A DNA stretch of 64,000 nucleotides, from positions 127,001 through 191,000 of the forward strand of contig NC_007761.1 in the NCBI RefSeq assembly GCF_000092045.1, given 5' to 3'. Every line of letters starts with the position of its first letter. The stretch's first letter is position 1. The position numbers and the translations under genes were made by a program. Positions 1 to 9,338 of this stretch are shown here, piece after piece. The stretch comes from Rhizobium etli CFN 42. Lineage in GTDB: Bacteria > Pseudomonadota > Alphaproteobacteria > Rhizobiales > Rhizobiaceae. A model generated the notes under the pieces. That model was not told the origin of the DNA. It did not search any database and saw nothing but the letters and a program-made list of their open reading frames with translations.

Positions 1-786
1 CGGACCTCCGCGCGAAGCGCCACGATCGTCATCGTCGCCGTCATTGCGACGGCCGCGCACGGCAGCCGGCGCGCCGGGCGCCGGGCGAGCGGCGGCTCCG
101 TCGGCATCGGGCCGGCGTGCTGCCGGCGCGGGTGCTGCCGGGCGCGGGCTCGTATTCGGGCGAGCCTCGGCCGTGACGGGAGCCGGCGCCGGCGCAGTGA
201 CAGCCGGTTCAGCGGCAGCAGCGGCGGCCGCTTCGGCCTGCCTGGCTGCCTCTTCGACGGCTCTGCGTGCGGCTTCCTCCGCCTCGGCTGCCTTGCGGAC
301 AGCCTCTTCGGCGGCGCGGCGCTTTTCTTCCTCGGCGCGGCGGATCGCATCTTGGGCGTCACGCGCCTGGGATTCGGCGAGCGCACGGCGGCGCGCATCC
401 ATTTCCTCAGGCGACAGATGGTTCAGCACCACAGGGCGCGGGCGATCGTTCGCTCGCGGCGGTTGGTAGGATTGCTGCGGACGCTGGTTGGCTTGGCCGC
501 CCGGCTGGTGAATCCGCGGCGCCGGCGTCGACTGCTGCGGACGCGCCTGAGCAGGTGCTGGCGCTGGTTCGGCTGCGCGAACCGGGGCTGCGGGGGTCGC
601 AGGCGTGATCGGCTTTTCGTCTTCCGGGCGCATCGGGCGCCGCTTGCGGGTCTCGACCACGACCGCCTTGGTGCGACCCCGACCCATATCCTGGCGAACG
701 GTACCCTGGCTCATCCCCGATGGTTTCAGGGTGAGCGTCTTCTTGCCCGTTACGCTGAGTGTCTTGTCGTCGTTACTATCGGTCAT
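1..786 (-). CDS. infB: Translation initiation factor IF-2, N-terminal part (cut by window edge)
   Basis: Only the first 262 codons are inside the window; the GTPase domain would lie to the left of base 1. The ATG at 784-786 opens [20 protein letters not shown], the usual alphaproteobacterial IF-2 beginning. An Ala/Arg/Pro/Gln-rich linker with a charged helical stretch ([17 protein letters not shown], about residues 145-160) follows, typical of the divergent IF-2 N-terminal region. IF-2 is the GTPase that brings initiator tRNA to the ribosome. It is the last gene seen of the rimP-nusA-ylxR-infB operon, 102 bases after ylxR. The identity rests on the N-terminus and the operon position, because no catalytic motif is visible. 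Confidence 0.9.
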   Translation of the reverse strand, partial: MTDSNDDKTLSVTGKKTLTLKPSGMSQGTVRQDMGRGRTKAVVVETRKRRPMRPEDEKPITPATPAAPVRAAEPAPAPAQARPQQSTPAPRIHQPGGQANQRPQQSYQPPRANDRPRPVVLNHLSPEEMDARRRALAESQARDAQDAIRRAEEEKRRAAEEAVRKAAEAEEAARRAVEEAARQAEAAAAAAAEPAVTAPAPAPVTAEARPNTSPRPAAPAPAARRPDADGAAARPAPGAPAAVRGRRNDGDDDDRGASRGGP

Positions 787-888
787 TCGTTCCCGTTCCT
801 TCGGACAGGGAGCGATGACTAGATCAGACCCTGTCGTTCAAATACTGTCGATCAATGAGAATGAGACCGGCCGATGCCGGTGACCGCC

Positions 889-1581
889 TCATTGTTTTTG
901 CCGGCCAGCGCCGCCCGCTGCCCGGGACTGACCGCCAATACGGTACTGTTCGAGCATCTTTGCGCGCTTCACTACACCCTCACCCGCCTGCCCTGCAAGC
1001 ACTGCAGCATGGATAAAAGCATTCTGGCCCATCAGGCCTTCCATTTCGCTCTCCGAGAAGAAACGGTAGGAAGGTATCTCCTCCTCGGTCTCCATTCCGA
1101 GGTGCCAGGCCTTGCGGGCCTGGTCGATTTTTCGCACTCCGTCATCCGCTGCGTCAGTCGCGTGGAACACCGCAAGGGCTGCTCCACTTCTGACCGCTGC
1201 ATCCACTTTCGAGGCGCCGCTGACGAACTGGCCGGCTTTCCGCGCCATGTTCATCATCTGCATCACTTGCGCCGCCAGCAGCCGGTCGACGCTTGCGCCG
1301 AGATCGTCCGCAGCCTTCACGTCCGCTTTCAACGCCCGGGCGAACAGCTTCTTCGCCACCGCTCTGTCGACCAGCGACCGGTCGGCTTTCACCCAGCAGC
1401 CGCGTCCCGGAAGCTCGCGCTTCAGGTCGGCGACGACGGTTCCGTCGGGAGCCGCAACGAAGCGGATCAGCTCTTCCGGCGATCCGCTTTCGCGCGTCAC
1501 GATGCACATGCGTCCGTTCACGTCATACCCTGCAAGATCGTCGTCCTCGGGAAGAGCGTTCGGCTCATGCGCGGTCATCAT
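889..1581 (-). CDS. YlxR-like RNA-binding protein fused to an L7Ae-like domain
   Basis: A 230-residue protein. Residues about 20-95 match the YlxR (DUF448) fold, with RMCIVTRE and the conserved GRGCWVKADR. The second half (about 95-200) resembles the ribosomal L7Ae/L30e RNA-binding fold, with RKAGQFVSGASKVDAAVRSG. The two-domain form is common in alphaproteobacteria. YlxR proteins bind nucleic acid or RNase P in some species; the role here is inferred only from the operon. The start codon overlaps the nusA stop as ATGA (1578-1581), so translation is probably coupled, and infB follows. Confidence 0.9.
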   Translation of the reverse strand: MMTAHEPNALPEDDDLAGYDVNGRMCIVTRESGSPEELIRFVAAPDGTVVADLKRELPGRGCWVKADRSLVDRAVAKKLFARALKADVKAADDLGASVDRLLAAQVMQMMNMARKAGQFVSGASKVDAAVRSGAALAVFHATDAADDGVRKIDQARKAWHLGMETEEEIPSYRFFSESEMEGLMGQNAFIHAAVLAGQAGEGVVKRAKMLEQYRIGGQSRAAGGAGRQKQ

Positions 1582-3179
1582 GCTTCCTGTTCGGCTTCGG
1601 TGACCTCTTCTTCGGTCCCCTTCGCCAGGTCCTCTTCTGTAATCCAGCCTGCTGCAAGGCGGGCCTGGACGATCATCTGTTCAGCCTCGACACGCGAGAG
1701 GTCGAACTTCGAGAACAGGCCTTCGAACTTCTTCGTTTCGCCGTTCTTGCGTTCCGTCCAGCCGACGAGATCGTCGGCAGCGCAACCGGCGAAGTCCTCG
1801 ATCGTCTTGATGCCGTCCTCGCCGAGCGCCACCATCATCTGGGCGGTCATGCCGTCGATCTGGCGCAACTCGTCCTTAACGCCGAGCGCCTTGCGCTTCT
1901 CGTCCATCTCGGCTTCGAGCTTCTCCAGATATTCACGGGCGCGGGTCTGGATTTCCTGCGCGGTATCTTCGTCGAAACCGTCGATCGAGGCGATTTCGTC
2001 GAGATCGACATAGGCAAGTTCCTCGACGGCGGCAAAACCTTCCGATGCCAGAACCTGGCCGACCATTTCGTCGACGTCGAGCGAATCCATGAACAGGTTG
2101 GTACGCTCGTTGAATTCCTTCTGACGGCGTTCCGATTCCTCGGCCTCCGTCATGATATCGATATCCCAGCCGGTCAGCTGCGAGGCGAGGCGGACGTTCT
2201 GACCGCGGCGGCCGATCGCAAGCGACAGCTGCTCGTCCGGAACGACGACTTCGATGCGCTCGGCGTCCTCGTCGAGAACGACCTTGGCGACTTCTGCCGG
2301 CTGCAGGGCGTTGACGACGAAGGTCGCCGGATCCTGGCTCCAGGGAATGATGTCGATCTTCTCGCCCTGGAGTTCGCCGACGACGGCCTGGACGCGCGAG
2401 CCGCGCATACCGACGCAGGCGCCGACTGGATCGATCGACGAGTCGTTCGAGATCACCGCGATCTTGGCGCGCGAACCCGGATCACGGGCGACCGACTTCA
2501 CCTGGATGATGCCGTCGTAGATCTCCGGCACTTCCATGGTGAAAAGCTTCACCATGAACTGCGGATGCGTGCGCGACAGGAAGATCTGCGGACCGCGCTG
2601 CTCGCGACGGACGTCATAAACATAGGCGCGGACGCGATCGCCATAGCGCACGTTCTCGCGCGGGATCATTTCGTCGCGGCGGATGATGCCTTCACCGCGG
2701 CCGAGATCGACGATGACATTGCCGTATTCGACGCGCTTGACGGTGCCGTTGACGATTTCGCCGACGCGATCCTTGAATTCGTCGAACTGGCGGTCGCGCT
2801 CGGCTTCACGCACCTTCTGTACGATCACCTGCTTGGCGGACTGTGCGGCGATGCGGCCGAAATCCATCGGCGGCAGCGGATCGGCGATGAAATCGCCAAG
2901 GGCTGCGTCCGGGTTGCGGTCGCGGGCGAGTTCCAGCGGGATCTGTGTCGAATAATCCTCGGCTTTGTCGACCACTTCAAGCAGACGCTGCAGACGGATT
3001 TCGCCGGTCTTCGGATTGATGTCGGCCCGGATGTTGGATTCGGTACCATAACGGGAGCGCGCCGCTTTCTGGATGGCATCGGCCATTGCGGCAAGCACGA
3101 TCTCCCGGTCGATGACTTTTTCGCGCGCCACTGCATCTGCGATCTGCAGAAGTTCGAGCCGGTTCGCACTGACTGCCAT
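1578..3179 (-). CDS. nusA: Transcription termination/antitermination factor NusA
   Basis: 533 residues. The order is the N-terminal RNA-polymerase-binding domain (residues 1-125), an S1 domain (about 135-200, VNGTVKRVEYGNVIVDLGRGEGI), then KH1 and KH2 with GACVGMRGSRVQAVVGEL and LAIGRRGQNVRLASQLTGWDI. The C-terminal acidic helical repeats run from about 350 to 520. NusA modulates pausing, intrinsic termination and antitermination. It lies between rimP and ylxR and overlaps ylxR by 4 bases. The strong intrinsic terminator in the operon leader (3891-3920) offers a possible route for NusA to control its own synthesis; that is inference. Confidence 0.97.
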   Translation of the reverse strand: MAVSANRLELLQIADAVAREKVIDREIVLAAMADAIQKAARSRYGTESNIRADINPKTGEIRLQRLLEVVDKAEDYSTQIPLELARDRNPDAALGDFIADPLPPMDFGRIAAQSAKQVIVQKVREAERDRQFDEFKDRVGEIVNGTVKRVEYGNVIVDLGRGEGIIRRDEMIPRENVRYGDRVRAYVYDVRREQRGPQIFLSRTHPQFMVKLFTMEVPEIYDGIIQVKSVARDPGSRAKIAVISNDSSIDPVGACVGMRGSRVQAVVGELQGEKIDIIPWSQDPATFVVNALQPAEVAKVVLDEDAERIEVVVPDEQLSLAIGRRGQNVRLASQLTGWDIDIMTEAEESERRQKEFNERTNLFMDSLDVDEMVGQVLASEGFAAVEELAYVDLDEIASIDGFDEDTAQEIQTRAREYLEKLEAEMDEKRKALGVKDELRQIDGMTAQMMVALGEDGIKTIEDFAGCAADDLVGWTERKNGETKKFEGLFSKFDLSRVEAEQMIVQARLAAGWITEEDLAKGTEEEVTEAEQEA

Positions 3180-3239
3180 TGTCTTGTTTCTCCGTCTTTA
3201 CTCCAGGGTTCCCGTCCCTGGGAGCGGTCTGTTGATCGG

Positions 3240-3845
3240 TTATTCCTGGTCGTCTGCTTCGTTCTGGTTCGCGGCCTGCGCTTTCGCCAGCTTGTCGGCG
3301 CGCAGCGCATCGCGGATCAGATCGTCGGTCAAAATGAGCTTCGCATCGCTAAGCGCCGTGAAGGGAATGATGACCTTCTGCTCTTCCCCATAGGCGACCT
3401 GGTCACGCTCGAGCGTGAATCCATCGGCGTCTGCTTCCACGATCTTGCCGCGGAAGCGTTTGCGGTTGCCGATCATGATCGACGTTTCGCACTTTACAAG
3501 GTGGCCTTGCCAGCGGACGAAATCGGATTTCCGCACCATCGGACGGTCGATGCCGGGCGAAGACACCTCGAGATGATACTCTTTATCGATCGGATCTTCC
3601 ACATCGAGGACAGGAGAAATCGCCATCGAGACTTCTTCGCAGTCCTGGACCGTCATGGTGCCGTCATTGCGCTCGGCCATCACTTGCATCGTCGCGCCGT
3701 TCTGGTTCAGCATGCGCACGCGGATCAGCCGGAAACCCATGCCGACGAGAACGGGTTCGATGATATCGGCAAGACGCTGGTCAAGCCCGGTCTCGGTAAT
3801 CAGCCGCGGCTCAAGTTCATTGTCTGCGTTTGTCATGTCCGACAA
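3240..3845 (-). CDS. rimP: Ribosome maturation factor RimP
   Basis: 201 residues with the RimP pattern: [13 protein letters not shown] in the first domain, [12 protein letters not shown] at the domain boundary, and the SH3-like C-terminal barrel from about residue 105. RimP assists 30S subunit maturation. Two starts are possible. TTG at 3845 sits 6 bases after a strong GAGGAG ribosome-binding site; ATG at 3836 is 15 bases from it and so poorly placed. I prefer the TTG ([10 protein letters not shown]), although databases often use the ATG. It is the first gene of the operon; the promoter and leader terminator lie at 3891-3977. Confidence 0.94.
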   Translation of the reverse strand: MSDMTNADNELEPRLITETGLDQRLADIIEPVLVGMGFRLIRVRMLNQNGATMQVMAERNDGTMTVQDCEEVSMAISPVLDVEDPIDKEYHLEVSSPGIDRPMVRKSDFVRWQGHLVKCETSIMIGNRKRFRGKIVEADADGFTLERDQVAYGEEQKVIIPFTALSDAKLILTDDLIRDALRADKLAKAQAANQNEADDQE

Positions 3846-3890
3846 GCGGCGCTCCTCGCAATTTCAAGCTGTTCAGGCGATCGAGCTAAT

Positions 3891-3920
3891 AAAAAAGAGC
3901 GGGTCCTTGCGGCCCACTCT
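3891..3920 (-). terminator. Intrinsic terminator inside the rimP leader (candidate attenuator)
   Basis: On the minus strand the hairpin GAGTGGGCC-GCAA-GGACCCGCTC (one bulged A, one G-U pair, GNRA-type loop) is followed by six U residues. It ends 46 bases before the rimP start and begins only about 20 bases after the predicted transcription start, so it cannot serve an upstream gene. Its position suggests premature termination control of the rimP-nusA-infB operon. Confidence 0.75.
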
Positions 3921-3948
3921 TCATCAAGCGATCAAGAATTTGAGAGCC

Positions 3949-3977
3949 ATATAGTCGGGTTTTTCCGAAATTGCAAG
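3949..3977 (-). promoter_or_regulatory. Predicted housekeeping promoter of the rimP-nusA-infB operon
   Basis: On the minus strand CTTGCA, 17 bases, then CTATAT, close to the rhizobial sigma-70 consensus CTTGAC-N17-CTATAT. The start site would be near 3942, giving a leader of about 97 bases. Confidence 0.7.
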
Positions 3978-4089
3978 GTCTGAGACCGATTCCGCCAATT
4001 CATGCCCGGAGAGGGGAATGGACCTATGGCCAGCGATCGTCTTCCGCATATATTGCCGTTGGCGCACAATAACAAAAGCGGGAGACATC

Positions 4090-5721
4090 GTGGGCTATAC
4101 CTCGTCGACACTGGCGCCCTTGCGGCACGATACCTACCGCACCATCTGGTTCGCCAGCCTTTCGTCCAATTTCGGCGGCCTGATCCAGGCGGTGGGTGCC
4201 GCCTGGATGATGACGACGATCACCGCCTCGGAGGACATGGTCGCACTGGTGCAGACCTCGACGGCGCTGCCGATCATGCTGTTTTCGCTGATATCGGGGG
4301 CGCTGGCGGATAATTTTGATCGCCGCCGGGTCATGCTGACGGCGCAGTGCATGATGCTGACGGTTTCGGCATTGCTGACGGCCACCGCCCTTCTCGGTTG
4401 GGTAACGCCCTGGCTGCTGCTCTTCTTCACCTTCCTGATCGGCTGCGGCACTGCGCTCAACAATCCCTCCTGGCAGGCCTCCGTCGGCGATATGGTGCCG
4501 CGCGCCGATCTGCCCGGTGCGGTCACGCTGAACAGCATGGGGTTCAACATCACCCGGAGCGTCGGCCCGGCGATCGGCGGCGTCATCGTGGCGGCAGCGG
4601 GTGCTGCCGCGGCTTTTGCGGTGAACACAGCAAGCTACCTCGCCTTGATCTATGCCCTGCTGCGCTGGCGTCCGAGCACGCCGGCCTCCACTTTGCCGCG
4701 CGAGGCGCTCGGCAGCGCCATCTTCGCCGGCCTGCGTTATGTCTCGATGTCGCCCAATCTCGAAAAGGTCCTCGTCCGAGGACTGCTGTTCGGAACCGGC
4801 GCGAGCTCGATTCTGGCGCTACTGCCGGTCGTCGCGCTCGACCTCGTTGCCGGCGGTCCGCTGACCTATGGCTTCATGCTCGGCGCCTTCGGCATCGGCG
4901 CGATCGGTGGTGCGGTGCTGAGTGCGAGAATTCGCCAGGTGCTGTCCAGCGAGACGATCATTCGCCTGGCCTTTGCCGGCTTTGCACTGAGCGCCGTCAT
5001 CGCCGCCGTCAGTCCGAGCGCCATTCTCACCTCCGCCGGGCTGCTCGTCTCCGGCGCCTGCTGGGTCTCGGCACTGTCGCTTTTCAACACCATCGTCCAG
5101 CTGTCGACGCCGCGCTGGGTGGTCGGCCGCGCGCTGTCGCTCTATCAGACCGTCACCTTCGGCGGCATCGCCGGCGGCAGCTGGCTCTGGGGTGTTGCCG
5201 CCGATCGCTATGGGGTCGCCAATGCGCTGCTGATGTCATCAGCCGTCATGCTGCTCGGCATTGCGATCGGCCTGCGCTTTTCCATGCCCGCCTTCGCTTC
5301 GCTCAATCTTGATCCCTTGAACCGCTTCACCGCGCCGGCCTTGAGCCTCGACATTACGCCGCGCAGCGGCCCCATCGTCATCCAGGTCGATTACGAGATC
5401 GCGGACGACGACCTGGCGGAATTCATGGCGCTGATGGGCGAGCGCCGCCGCATCCGCATCCGCGACGGCGCCCGCAACTGGGCGCTGATGCGCGATCTCG
5501 AAAATCCAGGGCTGTGGACGGAAACCTACCATACGCCGACCTGGGTCGAATATATAAGACACAACCAGCGGCGCACGCAGGCCGATGCCGAAAACATCGA
5601 CCGGCTGCGCGCGCTCCATCGCGGCGAAGGCCCGCCCCATGTCCACCGCATGATCGAGCGCCAGGCCATTCCGCCAGGCGACGATGTCTTCCATAAGGCG
5701 CCGATCGATCTGCATCATTGA
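4090..5721 (+). CDS. MFS transporter, EntS/MFS_3-type exporter
   Basis: About 543 residues from the GTG at 4090, which has GGGAG at a good distance. An in-frame ATG at 4018 also has a GGAG site and would add 24 residues (MDLWPAIVF...), so the start is not settled. Twelve hydrophobic segments fill residues about 20-400, with the MFS loop motif ALADNFDRRRVM after TM2. A soluble tail of about 130 residues (PIVIQVDYEIADDDLAEFMALM...) resembles the C-terminal extension common in this exporter family. The substrate cannot be told from sequence; relatives export siderophores or drugs. The stop overlaps the region of the next gene's start, so the two genes probably form a pair. Confidence 0.88.
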   Translation: MGYTSSTLAPLRHDTYRTIWFASLSSNFGGLIQAVGAAWMMTTITASEDMVALVQTSTALPIMLFSLISGALADNFDRRRVMLTAQCMMLTVSALLTATALLGWVTPWLLLFFTFLIGCGTALNNPSWQASVGDMVPRADLPGAVTLNSMGFNITRSVGPAIGGVIVAAAGAAAAFAVNTASYLALIYALLRWRPSTPASTLPREALGSAIFAGLRYVSMSPNLEKVLVRGLLFGTGASSILALLPVVALDLVAGGPLTYGFMLGAFGIGAIGGAVLSARIRQVLSSETIIRLAFAGFALSAVIAAVSPSAILTSAGLLVSGACWVSALSLFNTIVQLSTPRWVVGRALSLYQTVTFGGIAGGSWLWGVAADRYGVANALLMSSAVMLLGIAIGLRFSMPAFASLNLDPLNRFTAPALSLDITPRSGPIVIQVDYEIADDDLAEFMALMGERRRIRIRDGARNWALMRDLENPGLWTETYHTPTWVEYIRHNQRRTQADAENIDRLRALHRGEGPPHVHRMIERQAIPPGDDVFHKAPIDLHH

Positions 5722-5729
5722 GAGCAGCC

Positions 5730-6185
5730 ATGTACAGTTTCAGGCTCGCCCGCCTATCCAATCTCGCCGCCATCGTCCGGCTTCTCGCTGATGACGATCT
5801 CGGCGCCGCCAGGGAAATCGTCTCCGATCCCGTCGACGCGCGTTATCTCTCGGCCTTCGCGGCGATCGAGGCGGATGCCAACCAGCTGCTGGCTGTCGCA
5901 ACCGACGCCTCCGACCAGGTCGTCGGTTGCCTTCAGCTGAGCTTTCTTCCCGGCCTCTCCCGGATGGGCATGTGGCGCGGGCAGATCGAAAGCGTGCGTA
6001 TCGCAAGAGAATTTCGCGGAGCGGGCCTCGGCGCGCAATTCATCGAATGGGCGGTCGCCCAATGCGTCGAACGCGGCTGCGGCCTCGTGCAGCTGACATC
6101 GGACAAGATGCGGAAAGACTCGATAAGCTTCTACGAGAAGCTCGGTTTCGTCGCCAGCCATGAAGGACTGAAGCGCAAGCTCTGA
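5730..6185 (+). CDS. GNAT-family N-acetyltransferase
   Basis: 151 residues from the ATG at 5730 (MYSFRLARLSN), preceded by GAGAG. The acetyl-CoA-binding motif A is seen as VRIAREFRGAGLGAQFIEWA (R-x-x-G-x-G/A). The C-terminal SISFYEKLGF is typical of GNAT motif B. It starts 8 bases after the MFS stop and is probably co-transcribed with it. The acceptor substrate is unknown. It converges with the transglycosylase gene, with 6 bases between the stops. Confidence 0.88.
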   Translation: MYSFRLARLSNLAAIVRLLADDDLGAAREIVSDPVDARYLSAFAAIEADANQLLAVATDASDQVVGCLQLSFLPGLSRMGMWRGQIESVRIAREFRGAGLGAQFIEWAVAQCVERGCGLVQLTSDKMRKDSISFYEKLGFVASHEGLKRKL

Positions 6186-6191
6186 AGCCGG

Positions 6192-7430
6192 CTATTTCAG
6201 CTTGCCCTTCATGCTGGCTTCGGGAAAGCATGTCGGCTTCATGCCGTTCTTCGCCTGCCACTGGCCGATCGAGCGCCGCGTCTTGTAGCCGGGCAATCCG
6301 TCAGAACCGCCGACGTCATAGCCCTGGCGCTCCAGCGCCTTTTGCATGGCGGCGACATCCGAACGCAGCATCTTGCCGACATCGCCCCATTGGCCCTCGA
6401 AGGCGCCGCCATTCGAGGCGATCCGGTCGGCGAGATTGCCGATATAGAGCGCGTAGAGGTCGGAGTTGTTATACTCCTTGATGACGTAGAAATTCGGCGT
6501 GACGATGAATTCCGGGCCGTGGCGGCCGGCCGGCACCAGCATCATTCCCTGAGCCTTCATCTCACCTGAGGGAAAGGTCTTGCCGGAGATGCGCTCGATG
6601 CCGAGCGAGGCCCATTGCGAAAGCGGCTTTGCCAGATCCGGTCCCTCCTGTGCGCAGGAGACCGCTTGAGGTATCGACACCTCGAAGCCCCAGTCGCGAT
6701 CGCGCTGCCAGCCCTTCTTGACCAGATAGTTGGCGATTGAGGCGAGCGTATCCGGCACCGAGGCCCAGATGTTGCGATGGCCGTCGCCGTCGAAATCCAC
6801 CGCATATTTCAGATAACTTGTCGGCATGAATTGCGGCTGGCCGAGCGCACCGGCCCATGAACTCCTGAAATCGGCAGGCGTGACGTCGCCGCCGTCGAGA
6901 ATATGCAATGCCGCCACGAGCTCGGTGCGGAACATCTCCTTGCGCGTCGACATGAAGGCCTTGGTCGCCAGTACTTCGATGGCCGATTCCGGGATCTTCG
7001 CGGCCCCGAAGCCTGTCTCGCGGCCCCAGATGGCAAGCACGATCGACCCTGGCACACCATAGGTCTTCTCGATCCGCTTCAGCGTCGAGCTATATTGTGC
7101 GGCAAAGCCGCGCCCTGTCGCGGCGAGCTTCTTCAGCCGGTCCTCGTTGAAATAGGGACCGGGCGAGGAAAATTCCGCCTGCGTCTGCTTCTGCTCCTTC
7201 GGCGGCGGGAAACCGGGCGGGGCGAGATCGGGCAGGTTCCAGTTCAGCGTGATGCCTGAGAAAGCGGCCTTGAATGTCCTCTCGGAGACACCGCCCGCCT
7301 TTGCTTCGGGCCAGAGGTCCTTCTGCACCCAGCTTTCGAACTGCGCCTCGACATCAGCTTTCGATGGGGCCGCGTATGAGGGGAGGGGCAGGAGTGCCGC
7401 CGTTATGGCGAGCGCGAATATTCGCCGCAT
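6192..7430 (-). CDS. Lytic murein transglycosylase (MltB-like) with peptidoglycan-binding domain
   Basis: 412 residues from the ATG at 7430, which has TGAGGGG seven bases upstream; an ATG at 7445 would add MRGLY and overlap recR. A signal peptide (MRRIFALAITAALLPLPSYA) sends it to the periplasm. The SLT/MltB domain covers about residues 30-330, with the catalytic-glutamate region AIWGRETGFG and the conserved ALGQPQFMPTSY. A C-terminal PG_binding_1 repeat (about 345-400, MQKALERQGYDVGGSDGLPG) anchors it to the wall. It should cleave the MurNAc-GlcNAc bond with 1,6-anhydro product formation. It lies directly downstream of recR. Confidence 0.92.
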   Translation of the reverse strand: MRRIFALAITAALLPLPSYAAPSKADVEAQFESWVQKDLWPEAKAGGVSERTFKAAFSGITLNWNLPDLAPPGFPPPKEQKQTQAEFSSPGPYFNEDRLKKLAATGRGFAAQYSSTLKRIEKTYGVPGSIVLAIWGRETGFGAAKIPESAIEVLATKAFMSTRKEMFRTELVAALHILDGGDVTPADFRSSWAGALGQPQFMPTSYLKYAVDFDGDGHRNIWASVPDTLASIANYLVKKGWQRDRDWGFEVSIPQAVSCAQEGPDLAKPLSQWASLGIERISGKTFPSGEMKAQGMMLVPAGRHGPEFIVTPNFYVIKEYNNSDLYALYIGNLADRIASNGGAFEGQWGDVGKMLRSDVAAMQKALERQGYDVGGSDGLPGYKTRRSIGQWQAKNGMKPTCFPEASMKGKLK

Positions 7431-7441
7431 ATACAAACCCC

Positions 7442-8047
7442 TCATATCACCGTCCGCGCCCGAAGGGCCGCCGCCAGTGTACCCTCATCGAGATAGTCGA
7501 GCTCGCCGCCGACCGGCACGCCATGCGCCAGCCGCGTGATCTTCACATCGAGCCCCTGCAACTGATCGGTGATGTAATGCGCCGTTGTCTGCCCCTCGAC
7601 GGTGGCGTTGACGGCGATGATCAGTTCGCGGATTCCGCCCTCGCCGACCCGGTCGATCAGCCCGCGAATGTTGAGGTCATCAGGCCCGATCCCGTCGAGT
7701 GGCGACAGCGTGCCGCCGAGCACGTGATAGGCGGCGTTCATCGCGCCCGCCCGCTCCAACGCCCAGAGGTCCGACACGTCTTCGACGACGATGATGACGG
7801 ATTGATCACGCTGCGTGTCGGTGCAGACGGTGCAGGGGTCGACCGTATCGACATTGCCGCAGCGCGAGCAGATCTTCACCTTGTCATAGGCTTCGCCCAT
7901 CGCGTTCGACAGCGGTCCGAGCAACTGGTCCTTCTTCTTGATCAGATGCAGCGCCGCCCGGCGGGCCGAGCGCGGCCCGAGGCCCGGCACCTTCGCCAGA
8001 AGCTGAATGAGTTTTTCGATTTCGGGGCCGGTGACTCGTTTTGCCAT
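7442..8047 (-). CDS. recR: Recombination mediator protein RecR
   Basis: 201 residues, the normal RecR length. It has the N-terminal helix-hairpin-helix ([20 protein letters not shown]), a C4 zinc finger ([16 protein letters not shown]), and a Toprim domain ([12 protein letters not shown] through [13 protein letters not shown]). It ends in the Walker-B-like LARGVPVGG region, here [15 protein letters not shown]. RecR works with RecF (also in this window) and RecO to load RecA on gapped DNA. Confidence 0.97.
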   Translation of the reverse strand: MAKRVTGPEIEKLIQLLAKVPGLGPRSARRAALHLIKKKDQLLGPLSNAMGEAYDKVKICSRCGNVDTVDPCTVCTDTQRDQSVIIVVEDVSDLWALERAGAMNAAYHVLGGTLSPLDGIGPDDLNIRGLIDRVGEGGIRELIIAVNATVEGQTTAHYITDQLQGLDVKITRLAHGVPVGGELDYLDEGTLAAALRARTVI

Positions 8048-8104
8048 GCGCCGTTCTTAACTGATATGGAACGAAAACGGAATCGCGGAAGGTTCGGCCG
8101 TCCC

Positions 8105-8722
8105 ATGAAAATCCTGGCGCTTTGTATCGGCAATCCGGAAAGGCTGGCTGGCAAGAGCTACAAGACCGGCATCTTCAAACATGCCGCCAACGGCGCGGTG
8201 ATGATCGATGCCGAGGGTCTGGTCGGCGATGCCATCTGCAACCGCAAGCACCATGGCGGCGTCGATCAGGCGGTTTATATCGAGGGGTCGCTGACGCTCG
8301 ACTGGTGGGCGCAGCAACTCGGCCGCCCGTACGAGCCCGGCACCTTCGGCGAAAACATAGTGATATCGGATCTCGACAATCGCGACGTTGCCGTCGGCGA
8401 CCGGTTCATATCAGGCGATCTCATCCTCGAAGTCACATCGTGCCGCATCCCCTGCGCCACCTTCGCCGCCAGGATGATCGACCCGAAATTCGTCAAACGC
8501 TACACCGTGGCCGCTCGCCCCGGCATCTATTGCCGCGTCATCAACGCCGGTGTGGCCGAGGCCGGAATGCCGGTGGAGCATCAACTGTTTGTTGGAGAGA
8601 AAGTCTCGATGCCGGAACTGATGAGAACCTTCGGCCGGCGGCTTTCAGAACCGGACCGCGCGCGATATCTCGCTGCTCCTATCCACTACAAGCTGCGGGC
8701 AATGCTGGAAACTCAGAAATAA
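8105..8722 (+). CDS. MOSC domain-containing protein (YiiM-like)
   Basis: About 205 residues from the ATG at 8105 (MKILALCIGNPERLAG); an in-frame ATG at 8066 would add 13 basic residues and neither has a strong ribosome-binding site. The MOSC core contains DAICNRKHHGGVDQAVYIEG, GTFGENIVISDL, the invariant cysteine in VTSCRIPCATFAAR, and a YiiM-type tail. MOSC proteins bind the molybdenum cofactor or carry sulfur; the substrate here is unknown. It diverges from recR. Confidence 0.88.
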   Translation: MKILALCIGNPERLAGKSYKTGIFKHAANGAVMIDAEGLVGDAICNRKHHGGVDQAVYIEGSLTLDWWAQQLGRPYEPGTFGENIVISDLDNRDVAVGDRFISGDLILEVTSCRIPCATFAARMIDPKFVKRYTVAARPGIYCRVINAGVAEAGMPVEHQLFVGEKVSMPELMRTFGRRLSEPDRARYLAAPIHYKLRAMLETQK

Positions 8723-8992
8723 GAGCGGTTTCTACGCGCACATCACAGCCGTATTGCCACCGTGCCGGCGTGGTTGCACCAGTTATTTCGAGCACGGAAC
8801 CCGCCTGACGAAAGGCGGTAGCGGGAACATACATTGTGTTCATTCTCGTTTAGCAACGCCTTTCGTTCAACATGAATATTCATGTGCTTGCCGCACGCCA
8901 TTGCGCCGAGAATTGCTTTAAAACAAAGAGATAGAGTCATCTCCGAAATTCGAAGAAAGCAGATATGCTTGAGCAGACCGAACCCCCTACTC
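8723..8992. other. Intergenic region with a short perfect palindrome and repeat-like sequence
   Basis: No gene is visible between the convergent MOSC and ybaB genes. It contains a weak GC hairpin (CCGCCT...AGGCGG, 8801-8818) that may end the MOSC transcript and a perfect 16-bp palindrome ACATGAATATTCATGT (8870-8885). The stretch TTGCTTTAAAACAAAGAGAT (from 8921) resembles, from memory, rhizobial intergenic repeats. Confidence 0.45.
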
Positions 8993-9316
8993 TCAGAACG
9001 GCAGCTTGAAGCCGGGCGGGATCGGCAGGCCGGCGGTGAGCGCCTTGGTCTTTTCGGCGGCGAGTGCCTCGGCCTTGTCCTTGGCGTCCTTGTGGGCGGC
9101 GACGATCAGGTCCTCGAGGATCTCGACATCGTCTTCCTTGAATAGCGATGGGTCGATCTTCAGGCTCTTCAGCTCGCCCTTGCCCGAGATGACGACGGTG
9201 ACGAGGCCGCCGCCGGCCTTGCCTTCGGCCGTGAGCTCGGCGATTTCCGCCTGCATCTGCTCCATCTTGGCCTGCATTTCCTTGACTTTGCCCATCATGC
9301 CCATGATGTCGCGCAT
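8993..9316 (-). CDS. YbaB/EbfC family nucleoid-associated protein
   Basis: 107 residues. It has the N-terminal helical segment [20 protein letters not shown], then the conserved core [19 protein letters not shown] and the acidic helix [18 protein letters not shown]. YbaB dimers bind DNA without strong sequence preference. The gene is almost always next to dnaX and recR; here it follows dnaX by 22 bases on the same strand. Confidence 0.95.
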   Translation of the reverse strand: MRDIMGMMGKVKEMQAKMEQMQAEIAELTAEGKAGGGLVTVVISGKGELKSLKIDPSLFKEDDVEILEDLIVAAHKDAKDKAEALAAEKTKALTAGLPIPPGFKLPF

Positions 9317-9338
9317 CGTCTCGCTCCTTGTTGCGATT

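Noticed and set aside
1293..3983. 896-residue plus-strand open frame opposite nusA and rimP
   Set aside because: It is the GC-rich antisense of two certain genes, with no family motif and arbitrary Arg/Asp/His-rich composition.
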